This document shows positions 27,108 through 36,069 of a stretch of 54,945 nt of DNA, one piece after another (position 1 is the first letter of the stretch; each line of letters opens with the position of its first letter). Location of the stretch: the NCBI GenBank assembly GCA_937873375.1, contig CALMWK010000061.1, forward strand, positions 1 to 54,945, given 5' to 3'. The stretch comes from Candidatus Bathyarchaeota archaeon (GTDB lineage Archaea; Thermoproteota; Bathyarchaeia; Bathyarchaeales; Bathycorpusculaceae). The position numbers and the translations under genes were made by a program. The notes beneath the pieces were generated by a model, which worked only from the letters and a program-made list of their open reading frames with translations, made no database searches and had not been told where the DNA came from.

Positions 27108-28244
27108 GTGAAAGTCTGCTGGGCACTTGGGTTTGTTTTGATTGTAGCTTTGAGCATGTTTTGTGTTGAATCTTCTGAAGCAAAATCTTATGGGACCATC
27201 TACATCCACGCTGATGGAAACATCACACCTTCGTCTGTGCCTATTCAGCGTGAAGGCGACACATATCGCCTCTTAGATGACTTGTATAACAGCCCCATAA
27301 TTCTTGAAAGAAACAACATAGTCTTTGATGGTGAAGGTTATACTTTGGAGGGTGCTGCTCAGGCGATTGCGTTGAACATTACCTGTAGCAACGTGACGGT
27401 CAGGAATTTGCAGGTGTGGAACTGGGAGACTGGAGTCCTCGGAGCCTACAACAACGTCACCATCCAAAACTGCAACCTGACAGGTAACGGGAAAGGATTT
27501 GGCATCTACGCTGACAATTACAGGGTCGCGGGAAACTACATAGCCCAGAATACGTGGGGCATCCGCGTGCAAGGAAACAACGTTGCCGTCACTGGGAACC
27601 AGTTAGTTGGAAACAGCATCGGCATCTGGATATCCTCCTTCCAAGGAAACTACAACCAAAACACCATAGCCTTTAACGTGTTTGAAACGGAAGGGCAAAT
27701 CGCGATTGAAACTGACCTGGGCGGAGAGTTCATGGTCCACCACAATAACTTCATAATCCCTCTTAATCAGGGTCCAATTGTTCAGACAGCGTACTTGGTT
27801 GTTCCAGGCGACGAAACCCAAGTGGTTATGCCTTCGTGGGATAACGGCGTGGAAGGCAATTACTGGAGCAACTACGCTGCGAAATATCCCAATGCCTCTG
27901 AGGTAGACGCCACTGGAGTATACGATTTGCCTTACGTGATTAACGTCGCTCCGAACCTCACAGACCGATACCCGCTGGTCAGAGAAGTTGACGTTTCAGA
28001 GGTGGTTTTGCCGATGGCTACCCCTAGTCCGCAGCCCTCCTTCTCCGCTTCCCCTTCGCTTACGCCAACGCAGACGCCTTCGGTCTCTCCAAACACAATT
28101 CCCTCAGCTTCGCCGACGCCATCTCCTCAACAACAGAACGCAGGTTTACCCATTGAACTCTATGCCCCAGCAGGCTTAGCAGTCATCATCATTGCCCTTG
28201 CAGTTGTATTGTTCTTGCGCAAGCACATCGGCGGCAAGGTTTAA
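27108..28244 (+). CDS. secreted NosD-like right-handed beta-helix protein with C-terminal TM
   Basis: YRLLDDLYNSPIILERNNIVFDGEGYTLEG...NVTIQNCNLTGNGKGFGIYADNYRVAGNYI; Ser/Pro/Thr linker; C-terminal AGLAVIIIALAVVLFLRKHIGGK. Confidence 0.88.
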   Translation: MKVCWALGFVLIVALSMFCVESSEAKSYGTIYIHADGNITPSSVPIQREGDTYRLLDDLYNSPIILERNNIVFDGEGYTLEGAAQAIALNITCSNVTVRNLQVWNWETGVLGAYNNVTIQNCNLTGNGKGFGIYADNYRVAGNYIAQNTWGIRVQGNNVAVTGNQLVGNSIGIWISSFQGNYNQNTIAFNVFETEGQIAIETDLGGEFMVHHNNFIIPLNQGPIVQTAYLVVPGDETQVVMPSWDNGVEGNYWSNYAAKYPNASEVDATGVYDLPYVINVAPNLTDRYPLVREVDVSEVVLPMATPSPQPSFSASPSLTPTQTPSVSPNTIPSASPTPSPQQQNAGLPIELYAPAGLAVIIIALAVVLFLRKHIGGKV

Positions 28245-28255
28245 GGTGGGTGGGT

Positions 28256-28278
28256 GTTCTTCAGGGAGAACTAAATAG
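28256..28278 (+). promoter_or_regulatory. single 16-bp operator GTTCTTCAGGGAGAAC abutting TAAATAG
   Basis: Same motif as 27052 and 43750; also flanked by ggtgggtg...caccccacc. Confidence 0.55.
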
Positions 28279-28294
28279 CACCCCACCTCTATGA

Positions 28295-29638
28295 ATGGTT
28301 GACGGAAGTGAACGTTTGAAAATCAAACCACTTTCCTTGTCAGTTTTGATTCTTTTAGTCTTATCCTCAACTATGGCTGGCTTGCAGTTCATTGATTTGG
28401 CGCAGGGAAACTTTTTTCCAGACCCTGGTCCAGACCTCCCGCGAATCTACATAAGAAGCGACGGAAGTGTTGAACCAGCAACGGCGCCCATCGAGAGGTC
28501 AGGCAGCCTCTACGAACTCACAGATAATTTAAGCATGTACACGATTGAAGTTCAACGCGACAATATCGTTTTTGATGGCTCAGATTACATGATTTGGGGA
28601 AACGAAAGTTGGATGGGAATCGCTCCACACGCTAACGACGCTGGAAACAACGGCATAATCATAACGCGACGAAACAACGTAACCATTACGCGCTTAAACA
28701 TTGAAAAGTGTACCACGGGAGTTAGAATCTCCAACTCTTCAAACATCACCATCATCGACAATATGTTCAGCAACGAAACCGCCAACATGTGCACCGCCAT
28801 CGGAGTAGCAATCAAAGACTCATCGCACATCCTAATTGAGAACAACAACTTCAGCAACATCCACGGTTCAGCTATCGCCTGCAACGGCACAAACAACACA
28901 ATCAGAAATAATACTCTGACCGGCGACGGCATCGACCTTGAAGGCTCATCAAACCTAATATCAGAAAACACAATTGAAACAAGTAACCCGATAACAATGG
29001 ACATAGCCGACTCCAATATAATAACAAGAAACAAAATTTCAGGACCGCCACCGTCTCCCAACCTGCCAAGCCAAGACCAAAACCGCACTGGAGGAGAAGG
29101 CATAGCTCTCTTCAGGAACTGTTCGAACAACGTGATTTTTGGAAACAACATAACCGGATTCGCAGGTCAGGCTATTCGAACAGTTTGGAGCTGCTCAAAC
29201 AACACCGTCTATGGCAACTACATGGCGAATAACGGGTTTGCTGTAGCGCTTCAAGACGGCGCTGTAAACAACACGTTTTATGCTAACACCTTCACCGCAG
29301 ACTCCTGCAAAATCCACATTGACGATGGGGTAGAGGGTACCCGCTGGGACAACGGAACCATAGGCAACTTCTGGGGCGATTATAATGGGACAGACAGCAA
29401 CGGAGACGGCATCGGTGATGCCCCATACATAGTAAATGGGTACAAATGGGACCAAAGGGTAGATGGGTTTGTGAGCTTTGTTTCGGGTCAAGACAATTAC
29501 CCGCTAATGGCTTATTATAACGTCGACGACAACACTTCACCCTCGCCGCCAGTTCCAGAATTCCCAACAGGGATTATTCTTTCACTTACAGCGATTACGA
29601 TGTTGATTGCAGCCATTATAATCAAAAAAAGAAGCTAA
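28295..29638 (+). CDS. secreted parallel beta-helix protein with IPEFP-type C-terminal anchor
   Basis: YELTDNLSMYTIEVQRDNIVFDGSDYMIWG...NITIIDNMFSNET...; C-term PVPEFPTGIILSLTAITMLIAAIIIKKRS. Confidence 0.88.
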   Translation: MVDGSERLKIKPLSLSVLILLVLSSTMAGLQFIDLAQGNFFPDPGPDLPRIYIRSDGSVEPATAPIERSGSLYELTDNLSMYTIEVQRDNIVFDGSDYMIWGNESWMGIAPHANDAGNNGIIITRRNNVTITRLNIEKCTTGVRISNSSNITIIDNMFSNETANMCTAIGVAIKDSSHILIENNNFSNIHGSAIACNGTNNTIRNNTLTGDGIDLEGSSNLISENTIETSNPITMDIADSNIITRNKISGPPPSPNLPSQDQNRTGGEGIALFRNCSNNVIFGNNITGFAGQAIRTVWSCSNNTVYGNYMANNGFAVALQDGAVNNTFYANTFTADSCKIHIDDGVEGTRWDNGTIGNFWGDYNGTDSNGDGIGDAPYIVNGYKWDQRVDGFVSFVSGQDNYPLMAYYNVDDNTSPSPPVPEFPTGIILSLTAITMLIAAIIIKKRS

Positions 29639-29724
29639 AAGAGTAAACTTTTCTCCATATTCTCTGATTCAAAGAGCCATTTTCTGCTCCTTTTAGATTT
29701 TAGTCAAAGAACTTTGAGACAGGA

Positions 29725-29765
29725 AATCTTTACAAACACTCTTTTTAAGATGATCGAACATATAG
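29725..29765 (+). promoter_or_regulatory. candidate promoter box AATCTTTACAAACA...AACATATAG
   Basis: Shared with 25461-25501. Confidence 0.45.
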
Positions 29766-29772
29766 ATAATTC

Positions 29773-32463
29773 GTGGCATCCGAAGTGAAGAGATACTCCA
29801 CGGCGATCTTGCTCATTGTCATTCTCACGTCAACGTTGATCGCCGCTCAGCTTGCAACTGCGGCTTCTGGTTTCAGTGCTTCAGTGCCAATCTTGAATTC
29901 AAAACCTCTGCCGAGTGCCTCACCTGCCCAAGCAACTTCTCTAACTTGGAGCACACAGGAGGTATTGACTGGCGGCTCCTTCGGTACAATCTGTATGATT
30001 CTGGACTCCAACAACAATCCCCGTATCGTGCACGCTGGCAAAGACGGGATGATGTACTACACGTTCTGGGACGGCTCTAACTGGAAAACCCAAAGTGTCA
30101 TTCAAGGGGGCACCCCCAACGCTCTTGTCCTTGACTCTGGTGACAACCCGCACATACTCTTCAAAGGGTCAAACGGAGTAATGTACTACGCGAGCTTGAG
30201 AGGGGCAAACTGGAACTACCAGGTCGTGCCAGAGGGCAATAGATATTCCGTGGTTCTGGACTCGCATGGAAACCCGCATCTTGCTTATGGAACACAGCAA
30301 ATCCGTTCCTCGATAGTACCCACAAACAACTACCATACGTTGAATTACGCGAGCTGGAACGACACAGGTTGGACAACCCAAATCGTTAAGGAGCATATAA
30401 GTGCCTCCGACACCATCAGCCTGATTTTAGACTCAAACGATAACCCATCCATAATGTATGGGGAAGACACCTATTATCCTCCCAGTGGCGGCTATACGAT
30501 AACCGTCAAACTCGCCACTTGGACAGGTTCAGACTGGGACATCCAAACATCTCTGACCAATTTAGACAACATTGGAAGCATGGTTCTAGATTCCAGAGGC
30601 TTCCCTCATTTCGTCTATGCAATAAACTATCCACATGAGTCTGGCGGCAACGTCACATTGGGGTACGCAAGTTGGAACGGAGAGACTTGGAGCAAACAAA
30701 CTATTGTTTCACACGTCCACATGGTAGGACTCTTCATTCAAACCAATCTGGCCTTAGATTCCCACGATAACCCGCACGTTGAATTCTTTAACGGCTCTTT
30801 GATGTATGCCAGCTTGACAGGCTCTAACTGGAATCTTGAGACCGTTGCTCCTGACCAGTTTGCCTACGGCGCAGGTCCGCTAGCCTTGGATACTCACGAC
30901 AGCCCGAACATCTGCTACTGGGTAACCGACATCAGAAACACCACATCCTTTGTAAGCATGCTGATAATTACCACGCCTACTCCTCTGTACAGGCAAGGAC
31001 CGCTGCCAAGACCAACAGAACCAGCACCGTCTGCTCCGCTTGCGTCAGCCTCTCAGCTCTGGGTGCGCCCTTCAAACTGGAGCAGGGTTAATTCTCCAGT
31101 TTTGGCGAACGGTCTAGTCTTTGTGTCATCGGGTAACAGCGGAACCGGAAACTTGGAATTATTATGTTTGAATGCATCAACTGGCGACGAAGTGTGGAGC
31201 CGTCGTTCCTACTACCCGACCTTCACGGTGGCAAACGAATATGTTTACGTCGGCGAAACCATCTACGGGTCTTCGAACCAACCGCAAGGCGTCATATCTT
31301 GCCTAGGCACCTTGACAGGTATGCAGTTGTGGAACTTTTCTGAGGAAACAAACTCAAATTTCGTCTACCCTTTGGTTAGTGGGGACGTAGTTTATGTGGT
31401 TGGGACCGCTAGCTTCATTTATGCTCTTAATGCTTCAACAGGCGAAAAGTTGTGGGGCTTTCTTGGTCCAACAGGTTCTCGCTTTGGCTATGAGCCACTA
31501 TCCTTAGAGGGCGCGAGCCTCTATGCTATGAGCACAGCGTATTCTGGGCTCGACGCTTCTTGGAGTAGCAGCGTCTACGCATTCGACGCTCAAATGGGAA
31601 AATCATTATGGAACTACACAACCAATGGCCTTTTCGGATCAATTATAACTGATGGACAGAGAGTCTACGCCAGTTCCAATGCCGTGGACACTAGAAATAA
31701 CCTTGACGCTTCGCATTCAGGCGGATACATCTATCAAGGCGGAGTTTTAGCTTTGAACGCTTCAAATGGGGCTCTTCTCTGGAATTACCCAATTGACAGC
31801 TCCGTCGGGACACCAATTATTGTGAACGACGCGGTTTACGCTGTGTCCGGCGACGGTGTCCTCTACGCTTTAAACACCTCCGACGGCAGGCCAATCTGGA
31901 GTTACACCGCCGGGACAGGTCTGGGCTCCATACAGTCCGTCGAGGGGTACCTTTATGTTGGGTCTTCCACCGGGGTGCTATGCGTTAATGCCTTAGATGG
32001 AACTATCGTTTGGAATTTTGCAGCCAGCGACTTCACAGGCTCTTCCCCATCCTATCCAGCTTACGCTGACGGCATAGTCTACGTCGGCGCGAATGGACCA
32101 ATGTTTTTCTCGCCTGTAACGCAGTACAACTTTTACGCGGTAAGTGCGTCAACTGGCGAGAAGCTTTGGAACTACACGTTGGGATACGGCGTAGCTTCGG
32201 CGCCCACGATTGAAAATGGTACGGTTTACATAGGCGGGAACTTCGTAACTCGAAGAAGCCCAGACTCTGAAAGCCCAGGTGCCATCATAGCCCTGAAGCC
32301 AAGCATAACGTCTTTGCCGTTGCTGGTGCCCTCGCCTAAACCTTCACCTCAAATTCCAGAGTTTCCCTCATGGAGTATTGTTGTTTTTGTCGTTGCTGTT
32401 TCAGCGTTTTTAATTGCTCTAAAAGCAAAGAAAGCAGGCGCTAGGAACCACGGGACCATTTGA
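29773..32463 (+). CDS. large secreted double-propeller protein (LDSxxNPHI-type repeats plus PQQ-like repeats) with PEFP C-terminal anchor
   Basis: N-terminal repeats LDSGDNPHILFKGSNGVMYYASLRGANW; C-terminal repeats LYALNTSDGRPIWSY; tail IPEFPSWSIVVFVVAVSAFLIALKAKKAG. Confidence 0.88.
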   Translation: MASEVKRYSTAILLIVILTSTLIAAQLATAASGFSASVPILNSKPLPSASPAQATSLTWSTQEVLTGGSFGTICMILDSNNNPRIVHAGKDGMMYYTFWDGSNWKTQSVIQGGTPNALVLDSGDNPHILFKGSNGVMYYASLRGANWNYQVVPEGNRYSVVLDSHGNPHLAYGTQQIRSSIVPTNNYHTLNYASWNDTGWTTQIVKEHISASDTISLILDSNDNPSIMYGEDTYYPPSGGYTITVKLATWTGSDWDIQTSLTNLDNIGSMVLDSRGFPHFVYAINYPHESGGNVTLGYASWNGETWSKQTIVSHVHMVGLFIQTNLALDSHDNPHVEFFNGSLMYASLTGSNWNLETVAPDQFAYGAGPLALDTHDSPNICYWVTDIRNTTSFVSMLIITTPTPLYRQGPLPRPTEPAPSAPLASASQLWVRPSNWSRVNSPVLANGLVFVSSGNSGTGNLELLCLNASTGDEVWSRRSYYPTFTVANEYVYVGETIYGSSNQPQGVISCLGTLTGMQLWNFSEETNSNFVYPLVSGDVVYVVGTASFIYALNASTGEKLWGFLGPTGSRFGYEPLSLEGASLYAMSTAYSGLDASWSSSVYAFDAQMGKSLWNYTTNGLFGSIITDGQRVYASSNAVDTRNNLDASHSGGYIYQGGVLALNASNGALLWNYPIDSSVGTPIIVNDAVYAVSGDGVLYALNTSDGRPIWSYTAGTGLGSIQSVEGYLYVGSSTGVLCVNALDGTIVWNFAASDFTGSSPSYPAYADGIVYVGANGPMFFSPVTQYNFYAVSASTGEKLWNYTLGYGVASAPTIENGTVYIGGNFVTRRSPDSESPGAIIALKPSITSLPLLVPSPKPSPQIPEFPSWSIVVFVVAVSAFLIALKAKKAGARNHGTI

Positions 32464-32529
32464 TGCGTACGACTGAGTAACTTAGGCATCTACCCGGGAG
32501 CTACCTCACCGTTTTTCAACCACGGCAAC

Positions 32530-32730
32530 ATACACTCACACCCACAAGCAGCCGCCCCCAACATAGCACCCATGCAGCTAGTGAAAAACAACCCAACAAA
32601 TCACAACCAAACACCAAACCAAAAACAACCAAAAAACAAATTGCAACCCAAAACACAAACCAAAAAGCAGTGCCACAGCAACCAACCACAACCACACAAA
32701 GAGCAAAAACAAACCTGAGCAGTCACAAAT
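32530..32730 (+). other. A/C-rich, G-poor low-complexity tract upstream of EF-2
   Basis: aacaacccaacaaatcacaaccaaacaccaaaccaaaaacaaccaaaaaacaaattgcaacccaaaacacaaacc. Confidence 0.7.
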
Positions 32731-32775
32731 TTAATAGGGCGACAACCTTACTGAAACACTGTTTGAGTGCACACG

Positions 32776-34923
32776 ATGCCGAGATTCAAGCAAATCGCCG
32801 AAATCCAAAAGCTCATGAGCACAAAAGAGCTTATCCGAAACCTAGGGATAATTGCGCACATTGACCATGGAAAAACCACGCTGGCAGACTCACTGCTGGC
32901 TGGCGCTGGACTTTTGTCGCTTCAGATGGCAGGCGCCGCACGCGTACTCGACTACCTTGAAGAGGAACAGAAACGCAAAATCACCATAAAAACCGCCAAC
33001 ATAACCTTACTCTACAAAGCCCCCGACAGCCCCTACATAATCAACTTGGTGGACACGCCTGGGCACGTGGACTTCACAGGCAAAGTCACCCGAGCACTTC
33101 GAGCAATAGACGGCGCCGTGGTTGTTGTGGATGCGGTGGAAGAGGTTATGGCGCAAACCGAAATGGTCACCCGCCAAGCACTCCAAGAAAGAGTCCGCCC
33201 AGTCCTATTCATCAACAAAGTAGACCGCCTCATCACAGAGCTGCAACTTAACGCGGAGCAAATCCAGAAAAAACTGGACCACATAATCAGCAGCTTCAAC
33301 AACCTAATCGAACTCTACGCCGACAAACCATTCAAAACCAAGTGGAAAATTGACCCCGCCAACGACAGCGTTGCTTTCGGCTCAGCCCTGCACGGTTGGG
33401 GCTTCACCCTGAGCACTGCACGACAAAAAGGCGTAAAATTTTCAGATATCATAGCTGCTTACAAGAACGCAGAACAAGAAAAACTACGCAAAATGCTCCC
33501 AGTTTATGACGCGGTTTTCAGCATGGCAGTAAAGAACATCCCAAACCCGAAGGAGGCACAGGCGTATAGGGTGGAGAAAATCTGGGATGGACACATAAAA
33601 TCCCAAATTGGGCAAGCCCTAGTTGAGTGCAACGATGAGGGACCCGCGGTTGTTTGTGTGACAAATGTGCAGGCAAACCCCGACGGCGGCGTAGTTGCTA
33701 TGGGAAGAGTTTTCTCGGGCACAGTGAAGAAGGGCGACACGCTGCACCTTGTTGATGTTTTGTCGGAGACTGTGGTGAATCAAGTTTACGTTTACATGGG
33801 TGCCCTAAAAGAAGAGGTCAGCCAAGTTTGTGCAGGCAACATCGCAGCCTTAGCCGTTTCAGGTTCAGTTAAAGCTGGCGAAACTCTCGTTGACACAGCG
33901 CATAAAGCAGGCATGGTTCCCTTCGAGAGCATAACGTATGTTTCGGAGTCGGTGGTTACGGTGGCGGTTGAGCCAAAAAACCCCCAAGACATCCCACTGC
34001 TACTGGAAACCATGGATAAACTTGCAACAGAAGACCCAAACCTCGTAGTAAAGGTCAACGAAGAAACTGGCGAGTACCTACTAAGCGGCATGGGGGAGCT
34101 GCATCTGGAAGTTGCCCTCAATCAGCTAAAAAGCGCAGTCAGCGGAACGGCGATAACGTTTTCTTCGCCCAGAGTGGTTTACCGCGAAAGCGTCACAAAA
34201 AAAGGCGCCAACGCCACAGCCACAAGCCCAAACAGGCAGAACAAATTCACGGTACAAGTGGAACCCATACTGGAGAAGTCAGCCAGCCCAGAAGACGCTG
34301 AAGAAGCGGGAAGTATTCTCTCGTTTGATGAGCAACGAAATGTCCTTTGGGATTGCACGGAAAAAACCGAGCAAATCCCTGAGGAAATCTTGGAGCCGAT
34401 TATTGCGGGTTTCGAGTTTGCCTGCAGGGCGGGTCCACTTTGCGGGGAACCTGTGCGGCACGTAAAAGTGAACGTAATTGACTTGGAGCTCAGCAACAAA
34501 ACAGAACTGTGCAGTTCAGTGGAAATCATGCGCGGCATAGGCAAAGCCATATTCGGCTCCTTCTTAGCTGCCAAACCTGTGCTACTGGAACCCGTCTACA
34601 AAACAGACATATCAGTTCCAACAGAGTTAGCTGGGGAATGCCAAAGAATAATCAGCACCAGAAGAGGAAAAATTTCAGCTTTCGAAAACAAGGGACTCCT
34701 AACGACCATCACGGGGTACATCCCAGTCGCGGAAACGTTTGGGTTATCCAAAGAGCTTCGGTCATCCACCTCGGGGCGCGCGTTTTGGCAAAGCAACCTA
34801 AACCACTGGGAACAGGTTCCTGAGAAACTCGCCGCGAAAGTAATCTCTGAAGTAAGACAGCGAAAAGGTTTGGCTTCGCAGGTTCCAGTATCGGGCAGGT
34901 TTGTGGAGGAAAACGAACGCTGA
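32776..34923 (+). CDS. fusA: archaeal translation elongation factor 2
   Basis: NLGIIAHIDHGKTTLADSLL, VDTPGHVDFTGKVTRALRAIDGAVVVVDAVEEVMAQTE, FINKVDRL; track start 32767, ATG at 32776 preferred. Confidence 0.95.
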   Translation: MPRFKQIAEIQKLMSTKELIRNLGIIAHIDHGKTTLADSLLAGAGLLSLQMAGAARVLDYLEEEQKRKITIKTANITLLYKAPDSPYIINLVDTPGHVDFTGKVTRALRAIDGAVVVVDAVEEVMAQTEMVTRQALQERVRPVLFINKVDRLITELQLNAEQIQKKLDHIISSFNNLIELYADKPFKTKWKIDPANDSVAFGSALHGWGFTLSTARQKGVKFSDIIAAYKNAEQEKLRKMLPVYDAVFSMAVKNIPNPKEAQAYRVEKIWDGHIKSQIGQALVECNDEGPAVVCVTNVQANPDGGVVAMGRVFSGTVKKGDTLHLVDVLSETVVNQVYVYMGALKEEVSQVCAGNIAALAVSGSVKAGETLVDTAHKAGMVPFESITYVSESVVTVAVEPKNPQDIPLLLETMDKLATEDPNLVVKVNEETGEYLLSGMGELHLEVALNQLKSAVSGTAITFSSPRVVYRESVTKKGANATATSPNRQNKFTVQVEPILEKSASPEDAEEAGSILSFDEQRNVLWDCTEKTEQIPEEILEPIIAGFEFACRAGPLCGEPVRHVKVNVIDLELSNKTELCSSVEIMRGIGKAIFGSFLAAKPVLLEPVYKTDISVPTELAGECQRIISTRRGKISAFENKGLLTTITGYIPVAETFGLSKELRSSTSGRAFWQSNLNHWEQVPEKLAAKVISEVRQRKGLASQVPVSGRFVEENER

Positions 34924-34946
34924 AACTTGACGTCCCCCCGTTTAAT

Positions 34947-35783
34947 TTGGATGTGACGCTTTGTTGTGGACAGGTTTTTAGGTGGGACAAAGTTGGAGAC
35001 TGGTGGTACGGCGTCGCCAACGATGAGGTCTTCAAGGTTCGCCAGTGCCAAAACAAACTGGAATACGTTAATGCCCAAAGAGAGTTTGTTGAGCACTATT
35101 TTGGTTTAGATGAAGATTTGCAAAAAATCCGAGACAGCATAAACAAAGACCCACACATTTGCAAGGCGCTGGAAGCGTTTTGGGGTTTGCGGCTAATCAG
35201 GCAAGACCCGTGGGAGTGCCTCGCCTCGTACATCTGCGCCACCTACAAAGGCATCCCAGCCATAAAGAACATGCTGCACAAAATTTCGAAAAAGTTCGGA
35301 GAAAAAGTTGTTTTTGAGGGTTACGAGTTTTACATGTTTCCCCAAGCCGAAAAGCTGGCAAACGCCACATTGAAAAGCATAGAGCAGTGCGGGCTGGGTT
35401 ACCGCGCCAAGTATCTGCTGGAGACTTCGAAGCGAATCTTTGAGAACAACGTCGAACTGGAGCGCCTAAAGCAGTTGCCTTACGAGCAAGCCAAAAAGGA
35501 ATTGTGCAATTTCCCTGGTGTCGGCCCCAAAGTGGCTGATTGCGTTCTGCTTTTCTCGCTTGGGAAACATGAGGCTTTTCCCGTGGATGTCTGGGTCAAA
35601 CGCGTCATCCTAAACCACTACAAACACGAGTTGCCCAAAGAGCTTGCCCACAAACTTTCCAGCCAAGCAGGACTCAGCAATTCTGAGTACGCCAAGCTTA
35701 ACGAGTTCGGCAGAAACTACTTCGGCGAATACGCAGGTTACGCCCAAGAATACCTATACCACTATGAGAGGATGCTGCGTTGA
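34947..35783 (+). CDS. 8-oxoguanine DNA glycosylase (OGG1-like, HhH-GPD)
   Basis: LCCGQVFRWDKVGDWWYG, LCNFPGVGPKVADCVLLFSLGKHEAFPVDVWVKRV; frame stays open upstream (LDVPPFNLDVTLCCGQVF), so the true start may overlap the EF-2 stop. Confidence 0.9.
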   Translation: MDVTLCCGQVFRWDKVGDWWYGVANDEVFKVRQCQNKLEYVNAQREFVEHYFGLDEDLQKIRDSINKDPHICKALEAFWGLRLIRQDPWECLASYICATYKGIPAIKNMLHKISKKFGEKVVFEGYEFYMFPQAEKLANATLKSIEQCGLGYRAKYLLETSKRIFENNVELERLKQLPYEQAKKELCNFPGVGPKVADCVLLFSLGKHEAFPVDVWVKRVILNHYKHELPKELAHKLSSQAGLSNSEYAKLNEFGRNYFGEYAGYAQEYLYHYERMLR

Positions 35784-35874
35784 GGGTTTGTTGCTCGGTT
35801 GTTTTGTTTTTTGCTACGGTTTGACCCCCCTCTCTGCAGCCACCTACCCCCCTCTATAAATAGAAACAGAAATC

Positions 35875-36036
35875 GACCCCTGAGGTGTCTCTATCGCTCT
35901 ACCTAACCCCCGCCCTTTTGAAAACCCCAATTTAAGCCCCATTTTTAATTCAGAGTTCAGATTTTTGTTAGTCCACGGCTGGAAAAGGCATAGAAAGGCT
36001 AGAAAAGGCATAATTTGGCTTGAAAAGCAAGTTTTA
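35875..36036 (+). repeat. copy B of the diverged dispersed intergenic repeat; ends in three GGCT-units of exactly 20 bp
   Basis: Aligns with reverse complement of 2975-3137; GGCT starts at 35977, 35997, 36017. Confidence 0.65.
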
Positions 36037-36069
36037 TAGGCACAACAACCCAAGATACACTGGTTAAAG

